The notes: generated from the letters alone by a model not told the origin. Counted from the stretch's first letter, positions 1 through 16,251 are shown. The stretch: DNA of 64,000 nt from Iris pallida (GCA_029216955.1 JANAVB010002199.1:17359561-17423560), one strand, 5' to 3'. A program made the numbers and translations.

Positions 1-1508
1 AAAGTACCTCCCATAATAGATAATTTTGAATGGAAAAATATTAAGATCTATGAACGTTGTGAGTTTATCTCATACAACATTGACAATGGTAATAAGTACA
101 TTGTGTCGATATCACATTTTATCAGCAAGCTCTAGCATCTTGATCTACAACACGATTAAATCATAGTGTCACATTGTTTTTAACCATAACTCTCTCTCTC
201 TTTTAGTTTTTCTTTGCTAAATTGACCATAAAAGAGAGCGACAATATCGGCATCAGTCGGCACCCGTATCGTGTGTATTGGATGGAAAATGCCAAAACCG
301 ATACAATACGGTTAATACGTATCGGTATCAGCCGATAATGCAAACCTTAGTTCAAGTTCAAACAAGAGGCCAATCGACCAGTTAATCCAATTATTCAGAT
401 GAGAGATTTAGTAATTTAAATCTAGGCTTGTGATTAGTTGGCTGCACAACCATATTAATAACTCGGCGCTTAATGAAATCACTTAATTAGCATTAAAGTC
501 ATTAGAAATTTGATTGCTGATAATGCAGAGGTTAAAAATGAGACTTTCCTCTTTTTAGACAATACAATCATCTCAGAACTCAATGTCAGCACTTTATATT
601 ATAGATGCAAAAGCCATATAGTCTCATTATTTAATTGTTACTCGAGAACTGATTTCGTGTGTGTGTGTGTGTGTGTGTGGACATCAAATGTTCTATTTAT
701 CTATTCATTGAACCGTAAATAAATGTCATTGAACCGTAAATAAATGTACTATGCCCATGAGAGCAAAAAATGATACTGTGTGCTACTTATTGTCAGTCTA
801 TTTACTTCCAACATTTCAGTACTTCTGTACCCTCCCCCACCCCCATCATTTAGCATTCAAAACATTTGAATAGTGGTTACCGGATTAATGTTGGTTTGAC
901 AACCCATGTTCTTAGATCTAACTTGTAGAAGTATGGCTAGCAGGTTTAATATTGCATGTATTAACCTGTGTTGCTTCTGCTGATGGAATATATGTATTGT
1001 GATTCATGCATGACATGGTTTGGTTTAACTTTTCTTGCTATATGTTGGCATCTTGTTCTGCATAAGTATAAGTCACAAACTCTGGGCATTTTATATGGTT
1101 GATTATAATCTGCTCTATACATTATATTTACTATTACGTTTGCTTCCTTTTCGGTGCTAGTACTTTTAATTTTGTTTCCAAAGAACTGCATAATATTTTT
1201 TATCTTCCTATTATATCCCATTATCACTTTAAAGCAAAACCAATTCTAAGCTCTGATGTCATTGCTAAGGTAGCTATACTTATAGCTTAGCTGATCATTT
1301 GCAACCTTGTTTCTTATTATTGGCTCTCTTCACTAGTATAGCAGAGTTGGTGGGATACGCCGTTAAACCTTATCTAACATTTATCTCATGAAATTCGATG
1401 ATTGAATGTAGTATTTAGATCTTCTCTAATGTAGGTATTACTGCAATGTCTTTACTATAAAGTTCTTAAATGTTGTTCAAGTGATAATTATATTTACTTT
1501 ACTGTTAG
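1..1508. other. Non-coding DNA upstream of the RING exons, probably intron
   Basis: No convincing exon is visible here. The first readable RING-gene exon begins at a splice acceptor at 1507-1508, so this stretch is most likely intron, and the earlier exons lie outside the window. It holds a (GT)n microsatellite at about 657-680 and a short tandem duplication of a roughly 20-bp phrase at about 706-745. Confidence 0.5.
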
Positions 1509-4500
1509 GAGGGAGGGATTTCACTACAGATCAGAAAATATTGTTCATGGTCAAGCAAGCAGCCATTCAGATAGATCAACTAGAGCTAATAGCAGTGGGC
1601 CACGGAATGACCGATCTCAACCAACTACTACAGTGGAGCTCTCAAGTGAGAACTATGTGGATAATCAATCAAGGAACGAAACTAGCGATATTCATCAAAC
1701 AATACAAGAACATGCAACAGTTGAGTTTGAAGGAAGCATACCCAATGAAAGCACAGATTGGCGGGAATCTGCAACTCGCGAGAATTGGCAGGAAGAAGAG
1801 ACAGAACAGGGAGAAAGTGACTGGCAACAGCCTAGCGAAATTGGGTTTAGCGAATGGCAGGATGGGACCAGAGAAGAATCTGAAGTGAACTGGCAGGAGA
1901 ATATTGACCAAGAATGGTCCCGTGAAACACCAGAAGATGAAGATGAAGAAAGTCATATCCTAGAGGAAAATGATGAATGGCAAGAGAATGATACTCACGA
2001 GAATGTAGAAAACTGGGAAGGTGGGCCTTCAGATCCTCCAAGAGATCAACACTCTGTTCCACTTAGAAGAGTCGGTAGATTTATTCTACCGGATGATGAC
2101 AACGTGTACAGTATAGAGCTCAGGGAACTTTTAAGCAGGTAACTGCTGAGGTTTGAAATATGAGAATTTCTTTAGACATAACTTTTCCCTACTGCTAATA
2201 ACATATTAACATGTAAATCTGTTTTGCAGGAGAAGTGTTTCCAACCTTCTTCGCAGTGGGTTTCGAGAAAGTCTAGACCAGTTGATACAATCTTATGTCC
2301 AACGCCAAGGTCATACTCCCCTTGATTGGCAGCCTTCCCCTGATTTACCGGAGCAAGATCAGGGCCTTGGAAGTGATGAACCAAATCAGGAGCAGCAAGG
2401 TGTTGCCAGGCCTCCATTTGTTCTGTCTTCTCCACCGGTACCCCCACCACAACCACTATGGCACTCGAGACTGCGTCATAGTAATTGGACTCGACAAAGC
2501 ATGCATCGTCCGGAAATTGTGCGCTTCTTCTCCTTTATGTGTGATTAGCGTCTGACACTTAGCATATATCGTTCTTTCTGTATTTGCATGCATAATGAAG
2601 TTTAATTGGGTCAATACCACTTTTGTTCGCCAAATGTTTCAAATGTTTTAAGTTTTAGTCACTCCCCATGTATTTTTTTAGTCATGGAGTGACTAAAACT
2701 TAAATTTTTGAAACATTGGGTGACCAAAAGTGGTATTTACCCAAGTTCAATTTGTAGTCATGACAAATTATTTTGATTAGTGTCTTTGATGTGTCTTTTT
2801 GGCATACCAGGCATCAAACGTTATCAAGGTTTTGTACAAATGTTAAACTTTTATAGATTTCTAAATGTGTGATCTGTTACTTTATAGATAGTATTTTCAA
2901 TTGATTTCACACTGTTATTTGTTGCTTGTCCTTGTCACACATGATATCTGTATTTGTTAAGCTCTGAAGCATTATGGTCCTGGTCTTTATAGTCTGACGA
3001 TGGTTCTGCTTCCACAATCCAGAAACTTCATTATCCTGTGTGGTGTTTATTGTTTTCTATGCTGTTTTTATTTATTTATTTTATTATTACCTGATGCAGG
3101 AATGGGATATTATCAACGATTTAAGGGCTGACATGGCTAAACTTCAGCAAGGAATGAGTCACATGCAGAAAACGCTAGAAGCTTGCATGGATATGCAATT
3201 AGAATTGCAGCGTGCAGTTAGACAGGAAATTTCTGCTGCATTAAATCGATCCATCGATGGAAAAGGTGAGTTCTCTTTTTTCTAACCAAACAATTTATAT
3301 TTTTACAAAAGGAGGCTGCAAATAATGCTTGTAATTATACTAATGATAATAGGATGATTGTTCAGATCATGAGATTATGATTCATTTCAAATGAATGTCT
3401 TAAGCAGCATAGTCTTGAAACTCGGTTAAGCATTTCATAGTTGTGGTTTTGCATTCCATAATTTTTGCGTGAGTGAAGGGTGGTGCACATAGAAAAGGTT
3501 CATACTCACCTCCCAGTGTTGTTCTAGGGACGTATTGAAAAATCGAGTTGTTTAATCCTAATCAGAAAGGATTACTGTAATATACCAAGCAACTTAAGTT
3601 GACAAAAGAAGTGGCTTGGGTGGACCTCAACATATACCAAATCAAAACAGCGAATTTAGAAGTCCGGTCGATACTCATAAACTAGAAAAAAAAACCCATC
3701 TGTGACCACTTTTTGCATGTAGATTTTTCCTATTAACTTTGGAAACCAGTTTATCAACATACATGGACCCAAAAGCACCTTTTCTCTTTTATTTAATGAA
3801 GATTTGTATTTGAGCCACAATGACTTGGGCATGTGAGTTTAATTGAGCTCCAATTGAGGTCCAAATCAGCCATTAGAATTGGCTAAAAGTTGCTGCCTTT
3901 AGTTTTATTGCGAGAATACACTAACTTCAAATTTAGGAGAGGTTATTAAGAATTTATAAAAAATGAAAAGAAAAATGCAGATGACAAGACTTGAACTCAA
4001 GATCTCTATAGTATAAAGCTTCCTACTTAAACAATTGAGCCAACTAGTTATTATGTAGTAGAGAATAATGAACCCTAATATAGAAGAAAGATCAAAGACT
4101 ATATACATATATGCAGTAAACCAGAAACTCACGGGAGCAGACACTCCCCTCGGCCTAGGGTTTGCCCGCCCCTGCCTTTAGATGCATCTGTTTGTGGTAA
4201 ATGCCTTCCACCTTAAATCATTTTCTCGTATCAATTTACTTGTAGTCTTGTATTGCTACTGGCACTATCATATAACAGGTTTTATGTTACGAGTGGTTCA
4301 TCTTTTTTCTGATATTCTGGGGATTGTGAACTGTGAATGTTACAGTTTTAAATTGTTTAAGCTACTTCAACTTGGTAACTGGTCACGTAGTAACCATTTG
4401 GCAACAAATTAATAGACCCCTTAATTAGGGTTAGATAGTATGGCATGTGATTTAGGACGAATTAGCAGACCCTTAACTAAGTCAATCTGGACTAGCCAGA

Positions 4501-5231
4501 TAACATCATTTAATCCACATGACAGGACTAACTAATATTCTTTCTCTGTTTTTAGAGAGTCGCGACATTGATTCATATTATAGTGGTCCTGGATTATTGA
4601 CAACACTAATCGGGATTGAAGCTTCTTACTGTGGTCTTTAATCAGCGGCCAAAGCTACCTTAGGATTGTCTTGTGGGATAGACTTCCAGGATAATACATT
4701 TTGCTTTAGAGTCAAATAAATGCATATACAATCCAGTACAGGAGTTCCATCTTCTTTGGATGGCCAATAGTTTCTGTTCTGTACCTCATGGACTTGATTC
4801 GTATGGTGTATCAAAATGTATTTGCACAGTCATCTTTGCCTGCTTGCTTCGATATGTTATTTTAATATTTATCTTAAACGATTACACAGATCCAACTACA
4901 CTGACTGGAAGCTACTCATTTGTTTCAGGGTTGGGTGAAGAAACATCAGAGTATGGATCCAAGTGGGGTCATGTAAGGAAGGGGACTTGCTGCGTCTGTT
5001 GTGATAGTCATATTGATGCCCTTCTCTACAGGTTTGTGTACTTCCCTTCTTCTAAGGTGTTGTAGTTGGAAGCATTAAAAGTAAACTTTCGATCTTTTTC
5101 TTTGCGTTCTTAGATGTGGCCACATGTGCACCTGTTCGAAATGTGCTAACGAGTTGGTTCGAGGCGGAGGCAAGTGCCCCTTGTGCCGTGCGCCCATTCT
5201 TGAGGTGATTCGAGCCTACTCCATACTGTAA
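1509..5231 (+). CDS. RING-HC finger E3 ubiquitin ligase, 3' five exons (5' partial)
   Basis: Likely a ubiquitin E3 ligase. Five exons join in frame: 1509-2138, 2230-2518, 3100-3265, 4929-5031 and 5114-5231 (stop TAA). They give about 434 residues of the C-terminal part, and every intron is GT-AG. In order: a Glu/Trp-rich acidic stretch with repeated WQE/WRE motifs; a conserved block ([16 protein letters not shown], then [12 protein letters not shown]); a Pro-rich linker; a helical probable coiled coil ([20 protein letters not shown]); and a C-terminal RING-HC with [14 protein letters not shown] and CPLC, a C3HC4 pattern. The intron between exons 4 and 5 splits the RING. The conserved block and end resemble plant RING/U-box proteins of about 800 residues such as the Arabidopsis At5g04460 group (recalled from family knowledge, not searched), so about half of the protein should lie upstream. 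The frame is unbroken and the gene looks functional; substrate unknown. Confidence 0.88.
2608..2742. repeat. Small MITE-like inverted repeat in a RING-gene intron
   Basis: The two ends, GGGTCAATACCACTTTTG and the complement of a segment ending at 2742 (GGGTAAATACCACTTTTG), form arms of about 55-60 bp. The short centre reads AGTCACTCC...GGAGTGACT. The whole unit folds into a hairpin. No clear TSD was found, so the family is left open. It lies between exons 2 and 3 of the gene as numbered here. Confidence 0.55.
3903..4171 (-). mobile_element. tRNA-derived SINE-like retroposon
   Basis: Read on the minus strand, this segment has a pol III box A-like stretch (TAGTTGGCTCAATTG) and, downstream, a box B-like GAGTTCAAGTC. 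It ends in CAATAAAA. An exact 10-bp TSD, CTGCCTTTAG, flanks it at 3893-3902 and 4172-4181. Box A lies about 120 nt into the unit, later than in a simple SINE, so the 5' part may be a second fused module. It sits in the long intron before the RING exons. Confidence 0.65.
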
Positions 5232-6045
5232 AAAAAGGAATAAACATGCTTTAGGTAGAATGTTAGGGGGTTTGTTTCAGGTGCCCTTTTAAGTTTTGTT
5301 GACCGTAATTTGCTTATCAGGCTCACCCAGGCTCTGTAATTGTCCAATGTTTTCTTTAACCTGTCTGGTGCTAATCAATTTTTTTCCGGACATTCTAACG
5401 CTTTGATTGGATTTATTGATGGCACCTTGTGTTCATCACATTGTTGTCCCAATAAAAGTTATTCCTAATTGCAGAACTGTTTGTACATTGAAGTACCAAT
5501 GTTGAAATTTACATTTACATTTCCATTTCTTTCTTTCTTTCTTTGTAGGGAAAGGGTCAGTTATATTGGCCACTCATTCTTACAAGTTAAATGGGCTTGC
5601 AGATGAACGTTGCAATTAAGTTCTAAGAGTTATGTTAACTCACTAATAAGCCCATTTTAATCTTTTCGGTGAAAATACTAACGAAGTCGACTCCATGGCT
5701 TAAAAATTTAAAAGATAATTTATTTACCAAAATGTCTAAAAATGAATCGACATACATTTTCAGTAATCTATTTGTATATATTAAATCAAATATATATTGT
5801 GAATAGATAATATCATATTTGTTATCATCATAAAATTAATTTGATTTTATTTTAGATAATAACTTAAGAAACTTTTTGCATATATTTTATTTTAGATAAC
5901 AAATATGGTATTATCTATTTGTTGATTTTTTTAAAAATCAAATAAATATTGTGAATAGATAATAACAAATTATCTAATATAAGAGAGAGAGAGAGAGGAG
6001 AGAGTACGGGAGAGAGAATGGGAGACGCGCCAACTGGGTTGGCGC
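5232..6045. other. Intergenic, AT-rich
   Basis: This is the 3' flank of the RING gene. It holds a (TTTC)n run near 5528-5546 and an imperfect inverted repeat with arms at about 5799-5826 and 5894-5922. A GA-rich run (5982-6020) leads into a palindrome at 6027-6045 (GCGCCAAC...GTTGGCGC). No coding signal was seen. Confidence 0.5.
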
Positions 6046-7736
6046 TGTCACGTTCCGACTCGGAAAATCGCTCGTCCTCGCATCGATTATCCGAATCATC
6101 GTACTCGCTGGGACGTGATGCCGTACGAGTCTGGAGTTGCACTCGTACAAGGCAAGATGACAAGTTCTCAAATGGTTATCTTTGAGTTGATATTAACAAC
6201 GAAAGGAAAACAGAGTATACGAAACAATTCTCTTTATTGATATTCAAACTGAGATTACAAAGGCTTTCGATAGCCCATAATATATGTCAGATTGGCTACA
6301 ACACTCAGGTTCTCTCTTGCTCACAAAGGATTTCACCATTTCATACATGATGCCTTCTATATCTCGGTCGCATCAATCCTGTTGCATGTCCGAGCGTCAA
6401 TGCGGTCGCATGCCTCAATACGCTTCGGCATTCCAAGCCTCAACGCGTTCAAACGAAGTTCCGTCGCGAGCAGACCATTTCCTGAACCTGCTAGCAAACT
6501 AGTGGGGGATTAGTACTTTCGTCCTCGCTGTACTGATCAAAGACCCACTTAACAAACCGACATTTAGTATTGTATTGATTCATGCAAACATACAATTTAG
6601 TGATCTTTCTATGTTCTCCTTAGGATCAGTTCATGGCATATTCGAAGACTGTAAAGCATGTTATCATGGCAAGCATGTTATTCGATTCGCATAAGTAAAT
6701 AGGCAACCAATAGCAATCCCGTGTTGTTATCGTGACTTCTTACCAACATCGACGTACTCGTCCTTGCACCGACGCAAGGTGGATACGCTTATCAACTCTC
6801 CCTGTCATGTTATATGTGCTCTCTACACATGATCTATATGTGCAGGATATGTGTGTACCCCGCACTTTCGACCCATCGTCCTTAACTATATGAAGGTCAC
6901 TAGCTTTCCGGGCTAGAATGGACTTATATTTCTCAAATTAAAAAATAAGACGATAACTCTGTGCAGTTGCTAACCCAAACATCAGAGGACCACCGAAATA
7001 ATCGCAGCAAGTGGCTTATCACATTCACTAGAAGGTCGCTACCCGTCTAAATGAAGTGCACCAACAATATCGTAAACGCAATGCCCTCCTAGGCCGAATG
7101 GTCCCAGCGTCCTGGCGCACCACGTTCGAGGGCTGTCCGTGCACAGGCTTCTTTATATCTTTAGTCCATTTGACCATGCAACACATCATACAACTAAGCA
7201 AGTTTGTCTATCTCTATTTCAATTAGCACAACGCCCCAATGTTCTCAACGAACGCCCCGAAGGCCATGAACATTTTGAAGGCACCATGCCGCACCGACAG
7301 TTATGTCACATCCGTGCCGCAACTGTTCTCCTCGTCGCAACGACGTCATCTTTTGTAAGTATCGTCTTGCTGCGCATACTTTGATATAGTCATTCGTCTT
7401 TCCTTGCATTGTGCATTCGAGGCACGCCTCGAAGTCGTATTTCTATGTTCTACGCCTTAGTGTTCAACGCGTTAGACTTATGTTCCTTCCTTCCGACTCG
7501 TGCAACTGAGGTACGCCTCGATAGGGTATTCAATGTTCTATAGCTCGTGCACTGAGGCACTCGCGCCGATATAGTCTTTCAATGTTCTTAGCATATACTA
7601 AATCATGTACGGGGCACGAATGACTTGTGCACTGAGGCACTCGTCGATACAGTTATCCCATGTTCTTATGGCTTGCGTACCGAGGCGCTCGCCCTTGCGA
7701 TATTCAAATGTTCCATAGCGACACTACTAAAATAAG

Positions 7737-8182
7737 GCAAATTAGCGACGTCAGGATACGTCGCTAATTAAGGAAAATACGTCGCTAAACGTAATTAGCG
7801 ACGACTTTAGCGACGAAACATGAAGGTCGCGGAAAAGCTAGTCGCAGATGACAAATTCGTCGCCCTCTGTCGCTGTTTGCGACGTCAACCCAATGTTGCT
7901 GGGTCGTCGCAAAATTAGCGACGGAGTGCGACGAAATTGTACGTCGCCAAAGTAGCGACGTAGTGCGACTACTTAGCGACGTTATTTCTTTTTTATGTGA
8001 TGATATGGCATGCCTGCCACGTCAGCAGTGTAGCGACGTACAACAACCAAATTAGCAACGTCAACTCTCTGCCACGTCAGCTACTGAGCGACGGATTGCG
8101 ACGGATAGCGACGTAACGACGCTAATTAGCGACGTCAGGATACGTCGCTATACGTCGTAGAACGTCGCTATACGTCGCAGAT
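7737..8182. repeat. Left CACTA subterminal repeat array
   Basis: Many short copies, in both orientations, of a core TAGCGACG / CGTCGCTA. In En/Spm elements such motifs are the binding sites of the TNPA-type protein. Function here is inferred from position and repetition only. Confidence 0.75.
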
Positions 8183-8189
8183 ATTATGA

Positions 8190-8292
8190 ATTTTTTTTTA
8201 AAATATGTTTGGTATTTTTGTTATGCTGTGTGTCTGTGTTTACACAGACACACATCATCACAAAAATACCAAACATATTTTTTTTAAAATTT
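8190..8292. repeat. Near-perfect hairpin of about 100 bp
   Basis: Two arms of about 50 nt. The left includes ATATGTTTGGTATTTTTG and TGTGTGTCTGTGT; the right carries their complements with almost no loop. It sits between the left subterminal array and the truncated end of the transposase frame. It could be a small MITE or a structure tied to the internal deletion. No TSD was recognised. Confidence 0.7.
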
Positions 8293-8325
8293 GGGCAGCA
8301 CCTCCTTTGTATATCAGATCATCGC

Positions 8326-9795
8326 TTATAACCCATCGTAGGTATATTTGTCATCCCCGTCGCAGATATCGCAAACATACATGTCCAAGTAAATATCATA
8401 CATGTACTTAATGAAAATACCAACAAAGGCCGGAAAGTCGTTGATGGTCCACATAAGGGTTGCCTTCATCTGAAAATTCTGCTTCCTGAAAACATCGTAC
8501 GTGTTAGCGCCTACTTCCCATAACTGATTCAACTCATCTATCAAAGGCTGTAAGTACACATCAATGTTCCTCTTAGGATTGTTCGGACCAGGAATTATAA
8601 CGGTTAGAAACATGTACTGTGTCTTCATGCACATCCAAGGCGGTAGGTTATACGGAGTGACAATCATAGGCCAGCACGAATACTGGGATCCCGAAAGACG
8701 AAAAGGAGTAAAACCGTCAGAAGATAGCCCCAACCTGACATTACGCGGATCTGAAGCAAAATCAGGATACACTCGATCAAAGTGCTTCCACGCTTCTCCA
8801 TCGGATGGGTGATCCAACACTCCTTCAATCTGTTCTCGCGTGTGCCAACTCATATTTTCGGCCGTCTCTTTCACCATAAATAATCTTTGAAACCGTGGCG
8901 TTAAAGGCAAGTAGTGCATTGAATCGGTCGGTCTTCTTGCACCGGTAGACCTTCCTGTACTAGTTGTCTTATAGCGATCAACACCACAAAATCTGCACAC
9001 ATCTGCGTCCTTGTAGTACAGCATGCACCCATTGCGACAAGAATCGATTTTCTCGTATTCCATCCAGAGCGATCTCACCATCCTCTTAGACTGGTAGAAG
9101 TCTTTAGGTAACTTAGCACCCGCCGGCAAGATCTCTATAATCAACTCCAACACTCGATTGTAGCATTCTTGCGACATGTTAAAATCTGACTTAATGCTCA
9201 ACAGTCTTGTAACCACCTCCAACGGTGAATGATCCTCACAACCAGGATACAATGGAGTCCTTGCATTCTCCAGCAACTCCATGAACTTTGCAGCATCGAT
9301 ATTGGGTGCCTCCTCAGCTGCATCATGAACGAAACTAGTCCCCGCAGCATCGAAAACCATGTTCATGCACCCGTCGTCGTATGCATGATTATCTGAAACA
9401 AAATTAGGTCCCGCATGCATATACGGCTCAACATAAGGCTTCGGCTCTGATGCTAAAGACACAAGTTCTCCGTGTGCGGTCCACTGATAGTAATTAGACG
9501 TGAAACCCCTCGAGTACAAATGATATGTCACTTCCACTTCTGGATAATATTTCACGTTATGACATTTCACACACGGACACTTAATTTTGGTGCCGTCCAT
9601 GTACTGAGGGAACGCCTTGGCAAACTGCAGGAACTGCTCTACTCCTGCTATGTATTCATCCCGCACACTGCACATATCATCAGGACGACGATTGTACATC
9701 CATGAACGACACCGCAAGTAGTAATTCATATCCATTTGAAAATAATTCTGCAAAGATGGACACACAATTATCCAATAGGCACAAATTCGTTTCAT
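8326..9795 (-). pseudogene. TNP2-like CACTA transposase, N-terminal half
   Basis: A 489-codon open frame. Near the N-terminus is the plant transposase-associated domain: RSWMYNRR, then FPQYMDGTKIKCPCVKC and a TYHLYSRGF motif. The TNP2 core start follows, with LPKDFYQSKR, CMLYYKDADVCRFCG and RLGLSSDGFTPF. The frame reads WTINDFPA and then diverges into unrelated residues before the stop. In the family this is roughly where a further exon would begin, so the C-terminal half, including the rest of the catalytic core, is missing. The natural start is probably an internal Met shortly before RSWMYNRR. The deletion point lies next to a hairpin at 8190-8292 and the left subterminal array. Likely inactive. 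Confidence 0.82.
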
Positions 9796-11454
9796 AAATA
9801 CCTACACAAATTGGACACCTGGACACGAACCACTTGACACAGAGGTGGGGGCAACCACTGACAAGCCTTCCCTCAAGTTTCGTGTCGGCTGGATGCATGT
9901 CGGACACGAAATCGCACGCGCACGGGATTTGGACTGTGCGTGCACAATCATAAATTCGACTCTGATACGCCTTGGTATCTTGGACACACGACTTGTGGAC
10001 CCAATTCAAGGTGATAGACACGAAGCCCTACCCCTACTCTCCACGTGGACATGAGCACGTGGCCAATGACACACTGTGTCGTGTCCAATTCGACCCGACC
10101 CCATTGCACGATACTGGTTTTCTGTTATTCTCTGTTTGGACACCTTCGTGTCCAATGTTTGGACCCGACCCCAACAGCACTTTCCGGATATTATGCCGCT
10201 CTTACTGTCATACTTGTTGCCGTCCTCAATCGATTGTTGATGTTGAGATACGAACTTTCCTAGCAAACACATTACATTATTGATAACTGTAAGTTAATAG
10301 GCTTGTAATTTGTGGATAAATGCTTCAACAGTTGGTTATAATTTTATTTGAGAAGATACTTCACAGCTATCCATAGGTTGCCTGAGCCACAACTTATTTT
10401 GGTTGTCCTTGATCCTTGTTATAGGCTGGTCTTGGGAGTCACATGCGACCCCCGACCAACTCTTGCAGGTCACGTTGGATCTGTACAGGGGTTGGCCAAG
10501 TCTGAAATTTTATCAAACTTACCCATGGATCGGCCCTGCTTCTATCCGCAATAGCATATCTTATATATGCTTTGCAACTAATTAAACAAAATTCTGCCAT
10601 GTTCAAATCCTTTGTCGTTACGTCAAAATTTTAATCTTGTGGTGAGATAAAAAATATCCAGCAGTATATTTTCTTAATCCATGAACGTACCGGAAATATT
10701 CTCAAAATTATAATCTTGTGGTGAGAATTTCTTGTGGTGAAAATACAAAATTTTAATCTTGCAACTAATTACACAAATATGACAATTTTTGAGACAAATA
10801 TAATTTAATCTATCTCAATATCTCATGAGTTCTTCCATACTCGACATTATAAAACATTACAACATGTTGGCATTTGGGACATGAATCCCCAAAACTACCG
10901 ATATATATTTATATCCCCAAAACTAGATAAAAGCATTGATTTTACAGCAAGTGTCACATCACGACTATCAAGATATTTTTTGTCAAGAATTTTATCAAAT
11001 TGTCAATTGAGCAAATGCCAAATCTGGACCTCTCATTCCCTCTGATACGAGCCAGGTAAAGACAACAGAACAGAACCCCCTCCCCATCAGAATATGGCCC
11101 AATTTGCAGCCCTAGTTAGCACATGGTGTCAGCACATTTGCAGCCCTAGTTAGGGTTAGGGTTCTCGTGTAACCTAGGGCTAGGGTTAGGGTTCTCGTGT
11201 CTGTGTCGTCTGTGCCCACATTTGTGTCCGTGTCTAGATAGCTAGGGCTAGGGTTAGGGTTTACCTGAAGAGGGCGGCTCGGTCGGAGGAGGGAGGCGGC
11301 GAGGAGGGGGGCTTCATCGTCGGAGGGAGGTGGCGAGGAGGGGGGCTTCGTCGTCGGAGAGCTTCGTCGGAGGAGAGACTAAAAAATTTTGGGTTTGATT
11401 TTTGAGAGAGAGAGAAGGGGAAATGAAAGTTTCGAACGGGATATATTAAAACAT
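9796..11454. other. Non-coding interior of the CACTA element
   Basis: No protein was recognised. Segment 9800-10180 is rich in GTGTCC/GGACAC phrases. About 11100-11260 has repeated CTAGGGTTAGGG phrases that resemble, but are not, a telomere array. From 11270 comes a GA/GGAGG-rich stretch that may be the 5' region of the transposase transcript. Confidence 0.4.
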
Positions 11455-11668
11455 TAGCGACGTCAGATTTAGACGTCGTTGAACATCGCTAAAGAGCGAC
11501 ATAACTTAAGTCACGTCGCTAAACATCGCGATTCAGCGACGTACTTTATCTCTTGTCGCAGAACGTCGCTATTCAGCGACGTTTTGCGATGTCAATCAAC
11601 AGGAGTCGCTATTCAATAGTTAGCGACGTTAATTTATTCTGTCGCTAAATTACGTCGCTAATAGAGCA
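11455..11668. repeat. Right CACTA subterminal repeat array
   Basis: Repeated TTAGCGACG / CGTCGCTAA units in both orientations, matching the left array, just inside the right terminal inverted repeat. Confidence 0.72.
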
Positions 11669-12096
11669 TATTTTAGCAGTGCGACTCGTACATTTGATGC
11701 ACGATTCATTTCAATTGTTTTATCTAGTGTTTGACATGCACTATATTTATCTCTCTATCGTGCCACGCCCGTGGCGTCGATAGGTTAACTCAGCATACAA
11801 TGATATATATTTTACTTAGGCATGAAGGTATAGGAAAGAGAAGTCAATGTCCCCCCACCTTGAGCCAATACGTCTTATTGTTTCGCCGAGCCGATGCGGC
11901 TCGATTTCATAACTTCGTTGCACGACCAACTCTCATGACTTAGCCATTTGAGCACTTCGTGCGTCATTGAATTATACCATCGATTTGGCTTACCGTGCCA
12001 ACGCCTCAGTCCGTCGCGAGGCGACGATTGGTTATGCGGACACCTTTCTGAATAAGGAAAAATGTCGACCTCTAATATTTCAGCGTAAACGTATAG

Positions 12097-15393
<3,297 letters not shown>

Positions 15394-15695
15394 TATAGCA
15401 TGCACACGAAACCAACTAAAATCAATACTTATTCGAATCGGTCAATTGCCTTGCGTCGATTCGATTTCTTAGAATCTTCGAACCGACTCAACGCTTTCCC
15501 TCGGACCAACTTAACACTTGCATCAATCTTACTCGATGCGTTCCTCGGGTCAATGTAACTATCCGACTCGATGCATCCTCTCGGGACAACGTAACTCTTT
15601 GTATAGATTCGCATCGATACGTAATGGGGTCAACGTAACTCTTCGAGTCAACGACTCAGCATAATGCACCGTGCGGAGCGGGACATTACAGGCAC

Positions 15696-16251
15696 GTGGG
15701 AGGGAGGGGGCGCCAACTCAGTTGGCTCCCCCTCTCTCTCCATTTTTGACTGCACGCCATTAGAGTTTTCGTGTCCTTATCCCATTTGCAAATCTTCCAA
15801 ACTTTTCATCTTTTTTTATAATTTTGAGAAACTTCTTTACCCTATATGAAAATTTCTGTTTTAGAACGTGTGGAGTCTATATAAAAATAAGTAGAAAATG
15901 ACTAAACAACATAAAATAATCTTTGGAGAGTGACTCTCCATTGAGTGCACGGATACAATAGTAATCCCCACAATAAGTGGACACTTACATAAACTGAAAC
16001 GCCTACATTGAAACACAAAAAACAGCCACGATGCAGCACACGTCTCGTAGGAGCATACCCTCTGCTAGAATCGAGGTCCCGCGGTAGCAGATTTTCCATT
16101 GGAATCAAGGTCCAGTAGTAGAAGCCTCTCCACTGGAGCCAAAATCCAGTGGGTGTAGCCTCCTCGCTGGAGCCAAAGTCCAGTGGGAGTAGCCTCCTCG
16201 CTAGAGCCAAAGTCCAGTGGGAGTAGCCTCCTCGCTGGAGCCAAACTCTAG
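15696..16251. repeat. Spacer with a roughly 37-bp minisatellite
   Basis: From about 16060 a unit of about 37 bp recurs, built on CTGGAGCCAAAGTCCAG and GGGAGTAGCCTCC. The best copies lie at 16130-16246. The next LTR is inserted in this array, and the array resumes at 22276. The stretch 15696-16050 shows no gene. Confidence 0.7.

Larger units (their letters stand above)
7722..11681 (-). mobile_element. CACTA (En/Spm-type) DNA transposon, defective
   Basis: Terminal inverted repeats are CACTACTAAAAT at 7722 and ATTTTAGCAGTG ending at 11681, with one mismatch. A 3-bp TSD, CGA, lies at 7719-7721 and 11682-11684, as expected for CACTA elements. Both ends carry dense subterminal arrays of TAGCGACG-type units. 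The element, about 3.96 kb, encodes only the N-terminal half of a TNP2-type transposase on the minus strand. No second gene was recognised, so it is probably non-autonomous. Confidence 0.88.

Noticed and set aside
8205..8411. Plus-strand open frame over the CACTA hairpin
   Set aside because: Runs through the palindrome and antisense to the transposase; no domain.
11100..11260. Repeated CTAGGGTTAGGG phrases resembling an interstitial telomere
   Set aside because: Only a few scattered units, mixed with other sequence inside the CACTA element. The plant TTTAGGG unit is not in tandem.
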